Shown: piece by piece, positions 1 through 8,592 of the stretch | Numbering within the stretch: position 1 is the stretch's first letter | Layout: every line of letters starts with the position of its first letter | Source: Inhella sp. | Lineage (GTDB): Bacteria; Pseudomonadota; Gammaproteobacteria; Burkholderiales; Burkholderiaceae_C | DNA: 64,000 nucleotides | Reading direction: 5' to 3' | Assembly: GCF_027532025.1 (NCBI RefSeq) | Contig: NZ_JAPZSY010000012.1 | Coordinates: 61,647-125,646, forward strand | Notes under the pieces: generated by a model | What the model was told of the DNA's origin: nothing | What the model saw: only the letters and a program-made list of their open reading frames with translations | Databases searched by the model: none | Made by a program: the position numbers and the translations under genes

Positions 1-507
1 GACCTCCAGCATCAGGCGTTTCGCGTCCTGACTGCTGGACGCAGGGGAACCGGGGAACTGCACCCACACTTGCCCCGTTTGCGCACCCAGGCAACGACCA
101 TGCAGGGTGAACGGCAGGCCCGGGGTGATGGCCGCCTGTGGCGGCGCGTAGCCACCTCGCACCTGCACCATGCCGAGGGTTCGGCTGCGAGTGACGCTGT
201 GGTAGGCCACCTCGACAGCGCCGCCCGACTCAACGCGAGTCAGTTGGGGACCTGCGTCCTCGCAAAGCCCGGCCTGCCGTGCCACCGAGGCACTCGGCTG
301 CCCAGCTACCGTCTGGGCCTGTGACGGTGCTGGACCCAGCCTGGGCGTCGGGGCAGACGGCCAGGCAGGTTTTGCTGTGGCGGGCAAACTGCTTGGGGCG
401 GTGGGCAAACTGCTTGGGGCGGTGGGCAGCTGAGCGTGGGCCGGAGCAAGCAGCAGGCCGACCGCGCTGAGCGCCAGGCCGGCCATTCGTTGAGGCAGCA
501 GGAACAT
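1..507 (-). CDS. secreted protein of unknown function, 3' end cut by the window edge
   Basis: The frame is open from an ATG at 507 to base 1 (169 codons, no stop), so only the N-terminal part is visible. Residues 1-26 form a clear Sec signal peptide: Arg at position 7, a Leu/Ala/Val-rich core and an AHAQ cleavage region. After it come two exact copies of LPTAPSS and a Pro/Ala-rich linker. From about residue 85 there is a more structured part with two cysteines (one in GLCEDAG, one in HGRCLG), which could form a disulfide in the periplasm or outside. I do not recognise the family. The gene is divergent from fadD. The call as a gene rests on the signal peptide and on codon use like the neighbours. 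Confidence 0.75.
   Translation of the reverse strand, partial: MFLLPQRMAGLALSAVGLLLAPAHAQLPTAPSSLPTAPSSLPATAKPAWPSAPTPRLGPAPSQAQTVAGQPSASVARQAGLCEDAGPQLTRVESGGAVEVAYHSVTRSRTLGMVQVRGGYAPPQAAITPGLPFTLHGRCLGAQTGQVWVQFPGSPASSSQDAKRLMLEV
382..423. repeat. 21-bp tandem repeat, two exact copies
   Basis: Two adjacent identical 21-bp units lie at 382-402 and 403-423, with the start of a third after them. The unit is a multiple of three, so in the overlapping minus-strand gene it adds a seven-residue repeat (LPTAPSS) without changing the frame. This is typical of slippage in a linker. Confidence 0.9.
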
Positions 508-679
508 GAGCTTGTTGAGGCGTGAAGTTGCTGATGCCACACACCAACGGCATGCCGCGGCCAGACCGGACAACGACGTGCCCCCTTGGGCTTCTGCCGC
601 TCCGACTCCTAGGCCAATTCCCTAGCCGACGCCGCCACGCACCCTCGCAGAATCAAGTCGCCCCCGAAGGAGACCACCC

Positions 680-2353
680 GTGGACAAGATCTGGCTCAAG
701 CACTATTCGCCCGGCGTGCCGGCGGAAATCAACCCCAGCCGCTACGGCAACCTGATCGAGTTGATCGAAACCGCCTTCAAGGCGCACGCCAGCAAGCCGG
801 CCTACAAGATGATGGGCGCGTCCTTGAGCTTCGCCCAGGTGGACGAAGCCTCGCGCGCGCTGGCGGCCTACTTGCAAGGCCTGGGGCTGGTCAAGGGTGA
901 CCGCGTGGCCATCATGATGCCCAACGTCTTCCAGTACCCGGTGGCCATCGCCGCCGTGCTGCGCGCGGGCTTCGTGGCCGTCAACGTCAACCCGCTCTAC
1001 ACCCCGCGCGAGCTGGAGCACCAGCTCAAGGACAGCGGCGCCAAGGCCATCGTCATCGTCGAGAACTTCGCTTCGACGCTGAAGGAGGTCTACGACAAGG
1101 TGCCCACCAAGCACGTGGTGCTGGCCGCCATCGGCGACCTGTTCGGCTTCTTCAAGGGCAAGCTGATCAATTACGTGGTGCGCAAGAAGAACAAGATCGC
1201 GCCGGTCGAGTTCCCGGGGATGGTGCGCTTCAACGCCGCCGTGGCCAAGGGCCGCGGCATGACCTACACGCCGCCCAGCCTCAAGGCCGACGATGTGGCC
1301 TTGCTGCAGTACACCGGCGGCACCACGGGCGTGAGCAAAGGCGCCGTGCTGCTGCACCGCAACCTGGTGGCCAACGTGCTGCAGGCCGAGGCCTTCTACG
1401 ACGCCGCCTTGAAGAAGGTGCCCGCGGGCGAGCAGGTGCACACCGTGTGCGCACTGCCGCTCTACCACATCTTCGGTTTCACGGCCAACCTGATGCTGTC
1501 CATGCACAAGGGCGGCGTGAACGTGCTGATCCCCAACGCGCGCGACCTGCCGGCCACGCTCAAAGAGCTCAGCCAGCACACCATCCACAGCTTCCCGGCG
1601 GTGAATACCTTGTTCAATGCCCTGGCCAACCACCCCGAGTTCAACACGGTGGACTGGAGCCATCTGGTCATTTGCGTGGGCGGCGGCATGGCCGTGCAGC
1701 AGGGCACCGCCAAGCTGTGGCTCGAGAAGACCGGCTGCCCGATCTGCGAGGGCTACGGCCTGAGCGAAACCTCGCCCGTGGCCACCTGCAACCCCTGCGA
1801 CAGCACGGCCTACACCGGCACCATCGGCGTGCCCGTGTGCAACACCGAGCTGAAGTTGCTGGACGACGATGGCAACGAAGTGCCCTCGCCCGGCCCCGGC
1901 GAAATCGCCATCAAGGGCCCGCAGGTGATGGCCGGCTACTGGCAGCGCCCGGACGAAACCGCCAAGGTCATGACGCCCGACGGCTTCTTCCGCACCGGCG
2001 ACGTGGGCATGGTGGACGAGCGCGGCTTCTTCCGCATCGTCGACCGCAAGAAGGACATGATCCTGGTCAGCGGCTTCAACGTCTACCCGAACGAGATCGA
2101 AGACGTGCTGTCGCAAATGCCCGGCATCCTGGAGTGCGCCGCGGTGGGCGTGCCCGACGAAAAGGCCGGCGAGGCGGTGAAGGTGGTCATCGTGAAGAAA
2201 GACCCGGCCGTGACCGACGCCGACGTGCGCGCCTTCTGCGAGGCCAACCTCACGGGCTACAAGCGCCCCAAGATCGTCGAGTTCCGCACCGAGCTGCCCA
2301 AGACCCCGGTGGGCAAGATCCTGCGCCGCGAACTCCGCGACAAACAGAAATAG
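680..2353 (+). CDS. fadD: long-chain fatty acid--CoA ligase
   Basis: Activates long-chain fatty acids with ATP and CoA to acyl-CoA at the inner face of the membrane, the entry step of beta-oxidation. The 557-residue length fits FadD. The AMP-binding signature YTGGTTGVSKGA lies near residue 212. Further on are the GYGLSETSP adenylate-forming motif, the hinge region with RTGDVG and DRKKDMI, and a C-terminal lysine in PVGKILRREL. The start is GTG: a strong Shine-Dalgarno GAAGGAGA (666-673) ends six bases before it, and the second residue runs straight into the family N-terminus (DKIWLKHY). It stands alone, divergent from the secreted protein and followed by GC-rich hairpins. Confidence 0.95.
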   Translation: MDKIWLKHYSPGVPAEINPSRYGNLIELIETAFKAHASKPAYKMMGASLSFAQVDEASRALAAYLQGLGLVKGDRVAIMMPNVFQYPVAIAAVLRAGFVAVNVNPLYTPRELEHQLKDSGAKAIVIVENFASTLKEVYDKVPTKHVVLAAIGDLFGFFKGKLINYVVRKKNKIAPVEFPGMVRFNAAVAKGRGMTYTPPSLKADDVALLQYTGGTTGVSKGAVLLHRNLVANVLQAEAFYDAALKKVPAGEQVHTVCALPLYHIFGFTANLMLSMHKGGVNVLIPNARDLPATLKELSQHTIHSFPAVNTLFNALANHPEFNTVDWSHLVICVGGGMAVQQGTAKLWLEKTGCPICEGYGLSETSPVATCNPCDSTAYTGTIGVPVCNTELKLLDDDGNEVPSPGPGEIAIKGPQVMAGYWQRPDETAKVMTPDGFFRTGDVGMVDERGFFRIVDRKKDMILVSGFNVYPNEIEDVLSQMPGILECAAVGVPDEKAGEAVKVVIVKKDPAVTDADVRAFCEANLTGYKRPKIVEFRTELPKTPVGKILRRELRDKQK

Positions 2354-2377
2354 GCCCACCCCGTACGCGCTGCGCGC

Positions 2378-2453
2378 GCCCCCTCAAGGGGGCACCACCA
2401 GCGGCCCGGCGAAGGCGTTTCAAATTCGAGCCGGGCCCTGCGCCCGGCTTATT
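2378..2453 (+). terminator. two GC-rich hairpins after fadD
   Basis: The 251-base gap after fadD has no gene. It carries a 6-bp stem with a TCAA loop (GCCCCC at 2378, GGGGGC to 2393) and a 7-bp stem (GCCGGGC at 2430, GCCCGGC to 2448) followed by a weak TTATT. The second can act as an intrinsic terminator. The first is the kind of short hairpin often found after genes in Burkholderiales. I see nothing else in the gap up to 2604. Confidence 0.55.
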
Positions 2454-2604
2454 GCTGGGCGCTTAACGCAAATCGCGATGGCCTTGCGCGACGCGTGCCT
2501 TGGGGTGCACGGGCACAGTCGCGCCCTCGGTTGGCGGGCCGTGCCTTGAAATCGAGGCGGCGGCCGCCACGTCTGCCCTCTTCGCGCTTCAACACCGACC
2601 TCGC

Positions 2605-3678
2605 ATGACCGCTCCCACCTTGTTCTCGCCGCTCACCGTCGGTGCCCTGACCCTGCCCAACCGCGTGGTGATGGCCCCGCTGACCCGCGCCCGCGCCGGC
2701 ACGACGCACATCGCCAACGCGCTCATCGCCGAGCACTACGCGCAGCGCGCCAGCGCCGGTCTCTTGATCGCCGAAGCCACGATGGCCGCCGCCGACGGCT
2801 GCGCCTTCACCGGCGAGCCCGGCATCTTTGACGACGCCTGCGTGGCCGGCTGGAAGCAAGTCACCGACGCCGTGCACGCCGCGGGCGGGCGCATCCAGCT
2901 GCAGATCTGGCACCCGGGCCGCGCCGCGCACTCGTCGCTGAATGGCGGCGTGCAGCCCGTCAGCAGCACCGATCGACCCATCCGGAACGACACCATCCAC
3001 ACGCCCACGGGCCCGCAGCCCTACGAAGCCCCGCGCCGCCTGCGCGACGACGAGATCCCCGGCATCGTGCAGCTGTTCGCCGACGCCACGCGCCGCGCGC
3101 TGGCCGCGGGCTTCGACGGCGTGCAGGTGCACGGCGCGCACGGCTACCTGATCGACCAGTTCCTGCGCGACAGCGTCAACGACCGCACGGGCCCCTACGG
3201 CGGCTCCATCGAGAACCGCGCCCGATTGCTGCTCGAGGTGGTGGACGCGGCGATCGCCGTGGCCGGCGCCGACCGCGTGTCGGTGCGACTGTCGCCCCTG
3301 GTGGCCTTCAACGACATCGCCGACAGCGACCCCGAGGCCCTGGTGGCCCACGTGGCCCAGCAGCTCAGCGCGCGCGGCATTGCCTTCTTGGAAATGCGCC
3401 ACGCCGACCAGGCGCTGCCGGCGGAAGCCTCGATCGCCCGCGTGGCGCGCGAGCACTTCAAGGGCGTACTGATGCTCAACGGGGGCTTTGACGGGGCCAG
3501 CGCCGCGCAGGCCCTGGCCGAGGGGCGTGGTGACGCGGTCGTGTTCGGCAAGGCCTTCTTGGCCAACCCCGACCTGCCCGCCCGCCTGCAACAAGGCGCT
3601 CCGCTCAACGAGGTGGACTTCAGCACCCTGTACACGCCGGGCCCCAAGGGCTACACCGACTACCCCGCGCTGGCCTGA
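2605..3678 (+). CDS. alkene reductase, Old Yellow Enzyme family (NemA-like)
   Basis: FMN-dependent, NADPH-driven reductase of activated C=C bonds (enals, enones, maleimides), also active on nitro compounds in this family; cytosolic. The protein of 357 residues starts at the ATG at 2605 with TLFSPLTVGALTLPNRVVM, the classic OYE N-terminus. It holds the HPGR segment, the active-site pattern VHGAHGYLIDQFL, NDRTGPYGGSIENR and a C-terminal FGKAFLANPDLP phosphate-binding loop. An in-frame GTG lies further upstream, but the homology begins only at the chosen ATG. No clear Shine-Dalgarno is seen. The physiological substrate cannot be read from sequence. Confidence 0.9.
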   Translation: MTAPTLFSPLTVGALTLPNRVVMAPLTRARAGTTHIANALIAEHYAQRASAGLLIAEATMAAADGCAFTGEPGIFDDACVAGWKQVTDAVHAAGGRIQLQIWHPGRAAHSSLNGGVQPVSSTDRPIRNDTIHTPTGPQPYEAPRRLRDDEIPGIVQLFADATRRALAAGFDGVQVHGAHGYLIDQFLRDSVNDRTGPYGGSIENRARLLLEVVDAAIAVAGADRVSVRLSPLVAFNDIADSDPEALVAHVAQQLSARGIAFLEMRHADQALPAEASIARVAREHFKGVLMLNGGFDGASAAQALAEGRGDAVVFGKAFLANPDLPARLQQGAPLNEVDFSTLYTPGPKGYTDYPALA

Positions 3679-3699
3679 CCGGCCCTTCCCCCTGAGATG

Positions 3700-3726
3700 A
3701 TGGCGGCCTCTGTGCCGCCATTTTTC
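3700..3726 (+). terminator. intrinsic terminator after the OYE gene
   Basis: An 8-bp stem ATGGCGGC/GCCGCCAT with a 6-base loop is followed directly by a T-run. It ends the OYE transcript 12 bases before the rsmE start. Confidence 0.85.
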
Positions 3727-3737
3727 TTGCCCGTTCC

Positions 3738-4460
3738 ATGCCCGCCCGCCTGTTCGTCGACCTGCCCCTGAGCGCCGCTGGTCAGGTGCTGGACCTGCCC
3801 CCGGGGCCAACGCGGCACGCGCAGGTGCTGCGCTTGCAGCCGGGGGACGCGATCACCGTGTTCGACGGCCGCGCGCCGGGGCAATGGACGGCCGAGGTGA
3901 CGCACATGGGCCGCAGCGTGGTGCAAGTGGTGCTGCGGGACTTCGAACCCCTGGAGCGCGAGCTCAGCGTGGCGGTGACGCTGGCCGTGGTCATGCCCGC
4001 CAACGACCGCATGGACTTCCTGGTGGAGAAAGCCACCGAGCTGGGCGCCATGGCCCTGCAGCCCCTGGTGGCCGAGCGTTCGGTGCTGCGGCTGAGCGGC
4101 GAGCGCGCCGACAAGAAAGTGGCGCACTGGCAGGGCGTGGCGCAAGCCGCGGCCGAACAGTGCGGCCGGGTGCGGGTGCCCCGGCTGCAGCCGGTGCGCC
4201 CGCTGGCCGCTTGGTTGAACGAAGCCAGCCCCGGCCTGCGGTGGCTCGCCAGCCCGGGGGCCGATCCCTTGAAGACGCCTGCGCCTTGGCCGTCTGCTTT
4301 GACTCTGTTGACAGGCCCTGAAGGTGGACTGAGTCCTGCCGAAGAGGCGGCTGCCGTGGCTGCCGGCTTTGTGCGTGTGGGCCTGGGCCATCGCATCTTG
4401 CGGGCGGACACGGCCCCCTTGTCTGTATTGGCTTGGGTGGGCCTGGCGACCGGCGCCTGA
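3738..4460 (+). CDS. rsmE: 16S rRNA m3U1498 methyltransferase
   Basis: SPOUT-class enzyme that uses S-adenosylmethionine to methylate N3 of U1498 in helix 44 of 16S rRNA. The 240-residue length is typical. It has an N-terminal PUA-like part with RHAQVLRLQPGD, the RMDFLVEKATELG segment, and the trefoil-knot signatures LLTGPEGGLSPAEE and LGHRILRADTAPL near the C-terminus. The usual RAETA is RADTA here, a conservative change. The ATG at 3738 sits just after a terminator, so it probably has its own promoter or relies on read-through. It converges on a pseudogene seven bases away. Confidence 0.95.
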   Translation: MPARLFVDLPLSAAGQVLDLPPGPTRHAQVLRLQPGDAITVFDGRAPGQWTAEVTHMGRSVVQVVLRDFEPLERELSVAVTLAVVMPANDRMDFLVEKATELGAMALQPLVAERSVLRLSGERADKKVAHWQGVAQAAAEQCGRVRVPRLQPVRPLAAWLNEASPGLRWLASPGADPLKTPAPWPSALTLLTGPEGGLSPAEEAAAVAAGFVRVGLGHRILRADTAPLSVLAWVGLATGA

Positions 4461-4773
4461 CGCGGGCCTACTTGGCAGCGCTGCGACAGGCCTCGATGGC
4501 GCGGTTCAGAGGGGCCATCAAGTTTTTGGGGTCGCTCGGCGTCAGGTAGAAGCCTGTGCTCCGTGGGCGCGCCACGGTCACGAGCGTGTTGGCCGGCCAC
4601 AGCGCCTTCTGTCATAGGTAGATCGATTGCGGCACGATCACCACAGCGGCCATGTCCAGGACCAAGGTACGGCCCGGCTCGGCGTAGGTGGTGGCACTGC
4701 TCACGCGGGTGTAGCCGTCGGCCGAGTACTCCACCTGTTGTGGGGAGCCCAAGCGCGCGGCATTGCGCAGAGA

Positions 4774-4792
4774 CTAGGGCCTGTTAACACTA
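4774..4792 (+). repeat. left target duplication (CTAG) and left terminal inverted repeat of the IS
   Basis: CTAG at 4774-4777 is followed by GGCCTGTTAACACTA (4778-4792), the exact reverse complement of 5583-5597. Confidence 0.9.
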
Positions 4793-5597
4793 ATTGCGCG
4801 AAGGCCATCTGACTGCGACAGTTGTCGCATGGAGATCAGCAAAGCCCAGTTCGAACAGATCGCCGAGTGTCTGCCGCGGCAGCGCGGCAACGTCAGCCTC
4901 ACGAATCTGCAGGTGCTCAACGCCATCCTCTACGTGGCCGAGCACGGCTGCAAATGGCGCGGTCTGCCCAAACGCTTTGGCAACTGGCACACCATTTACA
5001 CGCGCATGAGCCGCTGGGCCAAGTCTGGCGTTCTTGATCGTGCTTTCGAGCAGCTACAGCGCGCGCAGATCGTGCAGATCAAGCTCGAAGCCGTGTCGCT
5101 GGATTCCACCAGCGTCAAGGTGCATCCAGATGGCACCGGCGCGCCAAAAAAAACGGTCCGCAAGCTATCGGCAAGTCCCGTGGCGGTTGGAACACCAAGA
5201 TCCACCTCGTCGCGGCGGACGCGCGTACGGCCATAACCTTCTCGTTGTCGCCGGGCCAAGCGCATGACGCGCCCGAAGGGCGCGAGTTGCTCAAGCGCCT
5301 GGGCAAACCCAACCGGCCGCTGCACCTGCTGATGGATCGGGCTTACGAGGGCAACGAGACACGCCAGCTCGCACTGGACCTGGCCACACACCGGTCGTGC
5401 CGCCGCTGAGCACGCGGCTTGAGCCCTGGGAGTACGACCGCGAGATGTACAAGCGGCGCAACGAGGTCGAGCGCCTCTTCCGCCGTCTCAAGGGCTACCG
5501 TCGAATCTTCTCCAGATTCGAAAAGCTGGACGTGATGTTCCTCGCCTTCATCTGCTTCGCGCTCATCGCAGACGGGCTGCGGTAGTGTTAACAGGCC
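4778..5597 (+). mobile_element. IS5-family insertion sequence, IS427-like, 820 bp
   Basis: The element is bounded by perfect 15-bp inverted repeats and by a CTAG duplication. The transposase is written as two overlapping frames joined at an A8 run, which fits the IS427 group of the IS5 family. The ends look intact, but the transposase carries a further one-base deletion, so this copy probably cannot move by itself. Removing the IS and one CTAG restores a continuous AGACTAGTCC across the host pseudogene. Confidence 0.9.
4829..5585 (+). pseudogene. IS5/IS427-type DDE transposase, programmed frameshift plus a disabling deletion
   Basis: The first part starts at ATG 4829 (MEISKAQFEQIAECLP) with the N-terminal DUF4096-like domain and the first catalytic Asp in SLDSTSVKVHPDG. 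At 5146-5153 there are eight A residues; a -1 slip there leads into GGWNTKIHLVAADARTA and the second Asp (LLMDRAYEG). Near 5385-5395 one base is missing relative to the expected LGYTPVVPPLS, and that frame stops at 5407-5409. The rest (RLEPWEYDREMYKRRNEVE, with the catalytic Glu) continues in a third frame to 5585. The A8 slip is normal for this group; the second break is damage. Confidence 0.85.
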
Positions 5598-5601
5598 CTA
5601 G
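5583..5601 (+). repeat. right terminal inverted repeat and right CTAG duplication of the IS
   Basis: TAGTGTTAACAGGCC (5583-5597) mirrors the left end and is followed by CTAG (5598-5601). Confidence 0.9.
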
Positions 5602-6041
5602 TCCTCGATGCGCACGGGTCGCAATGACAGCCTCACGTCGGGGTTGTCCCAGGTGGGGCTGCTGGGGCGCATGGCGGCGGCCCGCTCGGCGGTGAAGCCC
5701 ATGGGAAACGCCAAGTCCAAATCGCCTGCCGTGACGCCCTGGACCACGCGCCGCGTGGGCAGGGCCTCCCAGCTGAAGCGCGTTCAATGGGCGTTCGATG
5801 CAGACAAACAGGGTTCGCTTGTCAGGATCTTGGATTTGCAGGCGTCCCTCGGCATCCAGGGCATAGCCAGGCAGGCCTTCGGGTGTGCCCGCACGGACAA
5901 GGCGCTCATTCGCATGGCCCAGGGACAGCGCCAAGCCCATCGCGACCCACAAAACGCTGGCGCGGAAGAAGCGAAAACATGCCATGTTGGTGATGCTCGG
6001 TGGTCAGAAGCTGGGCGTCAAGTCGCGCTGCGTGGGCCGGC

Positions 6042-7346
6042 TCATGGGCGGCGCTTCATGGCCGCCGGAGACCGGCCGCTGGGCGGCGTGGCGTGGGCGT
6101 AGTGCTGCAAGCGCAGAGCCTCCAGCTGCTGCAGCACTTCGGGCAAGCGTTGGGGGGCCTCGACGAAGCCTTGCATCGCCCGCATGGCCGGGGCTGAAAA
6201 GGCCGACGGGGAATCCCGGTCAAAGAACTGCGTCAGTCCGCGAGCGCGTTGCAAGGCGTGGGTGCTGGCTCGCATCCAATCTGCCGCAGGCGGCGGCACC
6301 TTCTGGTGCGGCGACAACATGCCTGCGGACTCGTTGAAGGCTGCTTGAATCTGAGGCTGCGCCATGTGGCGCAGAAAGGCGCGGGCACCCACAGGGTTGG
6401 CGCAGTGCGTGGGGATCACCAGCAGGTCCAGCGGCGCTTCTTCCAGTGGGGGTAACTTGGGGTCCAGGGGAGGGAAGGGGAACCAAGCCAGGTCGTCGCG
6501 AATGGCTTTGGGGAACTGCCCGGCGGCAAAGCCGCCCATGAGCATCATGCCCCCGAGGCGTCGGCTGATGTAGGGAATCGCTTGGCGCCAATTCAGCTCC
6601 TGGCTCTTGCGATGGAAGGCGCCCATCGTCAAGAGTTCGCGCCAGGCCACAAAGGCGGCTTGAACTTGGGGGGCGGTGTAGGGCACTTCACCACGCATCA
6701 GCGCGGCATGAAACGAGTGGCCGTTCAGGCGCAGGTTGAACTGGCCGAACCAGCCGGCCACCGCCCAGTCGTCCCGGGCGCCCAGCATCAGCGGCGCGAT
6801 CCCCAGCGCCTGCAGGCGGCGGCACAGCGCCAAAAACTCGGGCCAGGTGCGAGGCGGCGACAAGCCCCAATCGGCGAATGCGCTACGCCGGTAAAAGAAG
6901 CCCCAAAGGTAGGTGGACAGGGGCAGGCCGTACAGATCGCCCTGCACCGAGGCTTCGGCAATCAAGGCCGGTTGAAACTGCTGAGCCCAGCCATCGGCCT
7001 GGGCCACGGCCGTCAAGGGTGTCAGCTGCCCCATGCGAACCAACTCGCGCAAGCGTTCCCCCGCGAACCAGAACATGACATCGGCTGGCGCGGGTCGCGC
7101 CTCGAGCATCTGCGGCACCCGTGCTTTGTAGTCCGCCTGGTCCAGCTCCATGGGCTCAAAGCGCCACTGGGGGTAGGCGGCCTCGAAGCCTTGCAGCACG
7201 CGGGCGACGGCGTCTCGGTGCTTGCCGCCGGTCACGAGCCACAGCACGCGCAGTGGAGTGCTCAGCGCTCGAGCCTCCGTCGCGAACGCACCACTCCAAG
7301 CGCTGCCGAGCCAAGCCAAGTGCTGCCGGCGGCGCCAGAGGCTCAC
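6042..7346 (-). CDS. extracellular solute-binding protein family 1 (ABC sugar-type), orphan
   Basis: A 434-residue protein of the MalE/UgpB fold. It has LRVLWLVTGGKHRDAVARV at the start of the mature part, the domain-crossing segment YGLPLSTYLWGFFYRRSAF and a helical C-terminal half. The start is the GTG at 7344-7346, whose GTGA overlaps the stop of the upstream rRNA methyltransferase gene, so translation is probably coupled. The N-terminus (SLWRRRQHLAWLGSAW) is a weak signal peptide, so export is likely but not certain. No ABC permease or ATPase lies nearby; the only partner is the dead binding-protein gene downstream. It could feed a transporter elsewhere or act as a sensor. The ligand is unknown. 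Confidence 0.75.
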   Translation of the reverse strand: MSLWRRRQHLAWLGSAWSGAFATEARALSTPLRVLWLVTGGKHRDAVARVLQGFEAAYPQWRFEPMELDQADYKARVPQMLEARPAPADVMFWFAGERLRELVRMGQLTPLTAVAQADGWAQQFQPALIAEASVQGDLYGLPLSTYLWGFFYRRSAFADWGLSPPRTWPEFLALCRRLQALGIAPLMLGARDDWAVAGWFGQFNLRLNGHSFHAALMRGEVPYTAPQVQAAFVAWRELLTMGAFHRKSQELNWRQAIPYISRRLGGMMLMGGFAAGQFPKAIRDDLAWFPFPPLDPKLPPLEEAPLDLLVIPTHCANPVGARAFLRHMAQPQIQAAFNESAGMLSPHQKVPPPAADWMRASTHALQRARGLTQFFDRDSPSAFSAPAMRAMQGFVEAPQRLPEVLQQLEALRLQHYAHATPPSGRSPAAMKRRP

Positions 7347-8587
7347 TTTTTGAGGCTCCCGGCCACCAGGTCGAAGCGGAACAACCGGCACTCGATGGGG
7401 CCGTTCCACATGGGCACCTTGCGTGCGGGTTTGAGGCGCATGCGGCTGGGCAGTTCGCGGTCCGGGCTCAGCAGCCATCCCGTCCAGCCCGCGGGGTGGG
7501 CGGTGTACTGCCGTTTCCAGTGGGCTGCCAACTGGGTGAAGAAGTCCTCACCCGCGTCTGCGGGCTGTTGCTGGGCGGTTTCGCGCCCGGCCTTTCCCGC
7601 CACGTCGATGCGTTCGCCATAAGGCGGGTTCAACATCAAAGTGCCGGGCAAGTCGTCGGGCAGCACCGGGGCTGGTCGCTCCAGCGCGTCGCCGCCTTGC
7701 AGTTTGATGGCATGGGGCACGCCGGCGCGCTCGGCGTTGCGGCGTGCAAAGTCAACCATGCGAAAGGCCACGTCGCTGGCAAAAATGGGCACGGCGGGCG
7801 GGTGCTCGGCCGCGCGGGCCTGCTGCCGCAGTTGTTGCCACAGGGTGCGCAAATCTTGATAAGGCAGTTGCCGCTCGAAGGCGAAGCGACGCCGGCCACC
7901 GGGGGCCATGCCGCAGGCGATTTGTGCGGCCTCGATGGCCAAGGTGCCGCTACCGCAGCAGGGGTCGTTGAAGGCACCGCCAGCGTCCGGCGTTCCGCGC
8001 CAGCCCGCGGCGGCCAGCATGGCTGCCGCCAAGGTCTCCTTGAGCGGCGCGTCGCCGGTGTCTTGCCGCCAGCCGCGCTTGAACAGCGGCTCGCCGGAGC
8101 TATCGGCGTACAAGGTGGCGACCTCGGCTTCGAGGTGCAGGAACAGCGGCAGGTCGGGGTCTCGCGTGTCCACGTTGGGGCGCTCGCCCGTGCTTTCGCG
8201 CAAGGCGTCGCACACGGCGTCCTTCACGCGCAGACCCGCGAAGTGCAGGCTTTGCAGCGACGAGCCGCGTTGGCTCACGTCCACGCGAATCGTCTGCTGT
8301 GGGGTCAGCCAGGCGTCCCAGGCCACGTTGTAGGCCAGCTCGTACAGGTCGCGCTCGTCGCGATAGGCGTCGTGGGCCAGCTCCACCAACACGCGGGTCG
8401 CCAGGCGGCTGTGCAGGTTCAGCGTGAGCACATCGCGCAAGCGCGCGTCCACCACGGCCACGCCCCCGCGTTGGGCCTCGACCCGTGGGCCATTGAGCAA
8501 GGCGCGCACTTCGTCGGCCAGCAGGGGCTCAACACCGGAGCCGCAGGGTAAAAACAGTCGCCCAGTGGGCTCGATGGATTCGGACAC
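7343..8587 (-). CDS. THUMP-domain class I SAM-dependent RNA methyltransferase (RlmL N-terminal-like)
   Basis: 414 residues. The N-terminal third is THUMP-like (FLPCGSGVEPLLADEVRAL). The C-terminal part is a Rossmann methyltransferase with motif I FNDPCCGSGTLAIEAA and the base-amino-methylating motif IV LNPPYGER. This matches the half of E. coli RlmL (YcbY) that makes m2G2445 in 23S rRNA; the RlmK half is absent, as is common in betaproteobacteria. The start is chosen as the GTG at 8587, five bases after the rpoN stop; an ATG at 8668 would force a long overlap and adds residues unlike the family. It is last but one in the argS-to-rpoN unit. Confidence 0.85.
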   Translation of the reverse strand: MSESIEPTGRLFLPCGSGVEPLLADEVRALLNGPRVEAQRGGVAVVDARLRDVLTLNLHSRLATRVLVELAHDAYRDERDLYELAYNVAWDAWLTPQQTIRVDVSQRGSSLQSLHFAGLRVKDAVCDALRESTGERPNVDTRDPDLPLFLHLEAEVATLYADSSGEPLFKRGWRQDTGDAPLKETLAAAMLAAAGWRGTPDAGGAFNDPCCGSGTLAIEAAQIACGMAPGGRRRFAFERQLPYQDLRTLWQQLRQQARAAEHPPAVPIFASDVAFRMVDFARRNAERAGVPHAIKLQGGDALERPAPVLPDDLPGTLMLNPPYGERIDVAGKAGRETAQQQPADAGEDFFTQLAAHWKRQYTAHPAGWTGWLLSPDRELPSRMRLKPARKVPMWNGPIECRLFRFDLVAGSLKK

Positions 8588-8592
8588 AGAAC

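Larger units (their letters stand above)
4468..5985 (-). pseudogene. periplasmic solute-binding protein (SBP_bac_3-like), frameshifted, nonsense-mutated and split by an IS
   Basis: Reading from the ATG at 5985, a signal peptide (MACFRFFRASVLWVAMG) leads into ERLVRAGTPEGLPGYALD, typical of an amino-acid-type binding protein. At about 5776-5783 the frame is lost by one base, and the continuation RFSWEALPTRRVVQG lies in the next frame. The IS at 4778-5597 then interrupts it. Beyond the IS the same frame resumes (SLRNAARLGSPQQVEYSADG) and runs to a normal-looking end (IEACRSAAK, stop 4468-4470). A TAG falls exactly at the IS target and a TGA lies at 4612-4614. Four lesions show a dead gene. It follows the orphan binding protein at 6042 after 56 bases and was probably co-transcribed with it. 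Confidence 0.85.

Noticed and set aside
653..2359. Long open frame antisense to fadD
   Set aside because: It mirrors the codon structure of fadD, is rich in His/Leu/Gly/Val as GC-rich shadows are, and has no recognisable domain. The same applies to the other long antisense frames over argS, glcB, prfC, the OPT gene, glcD and dinG.
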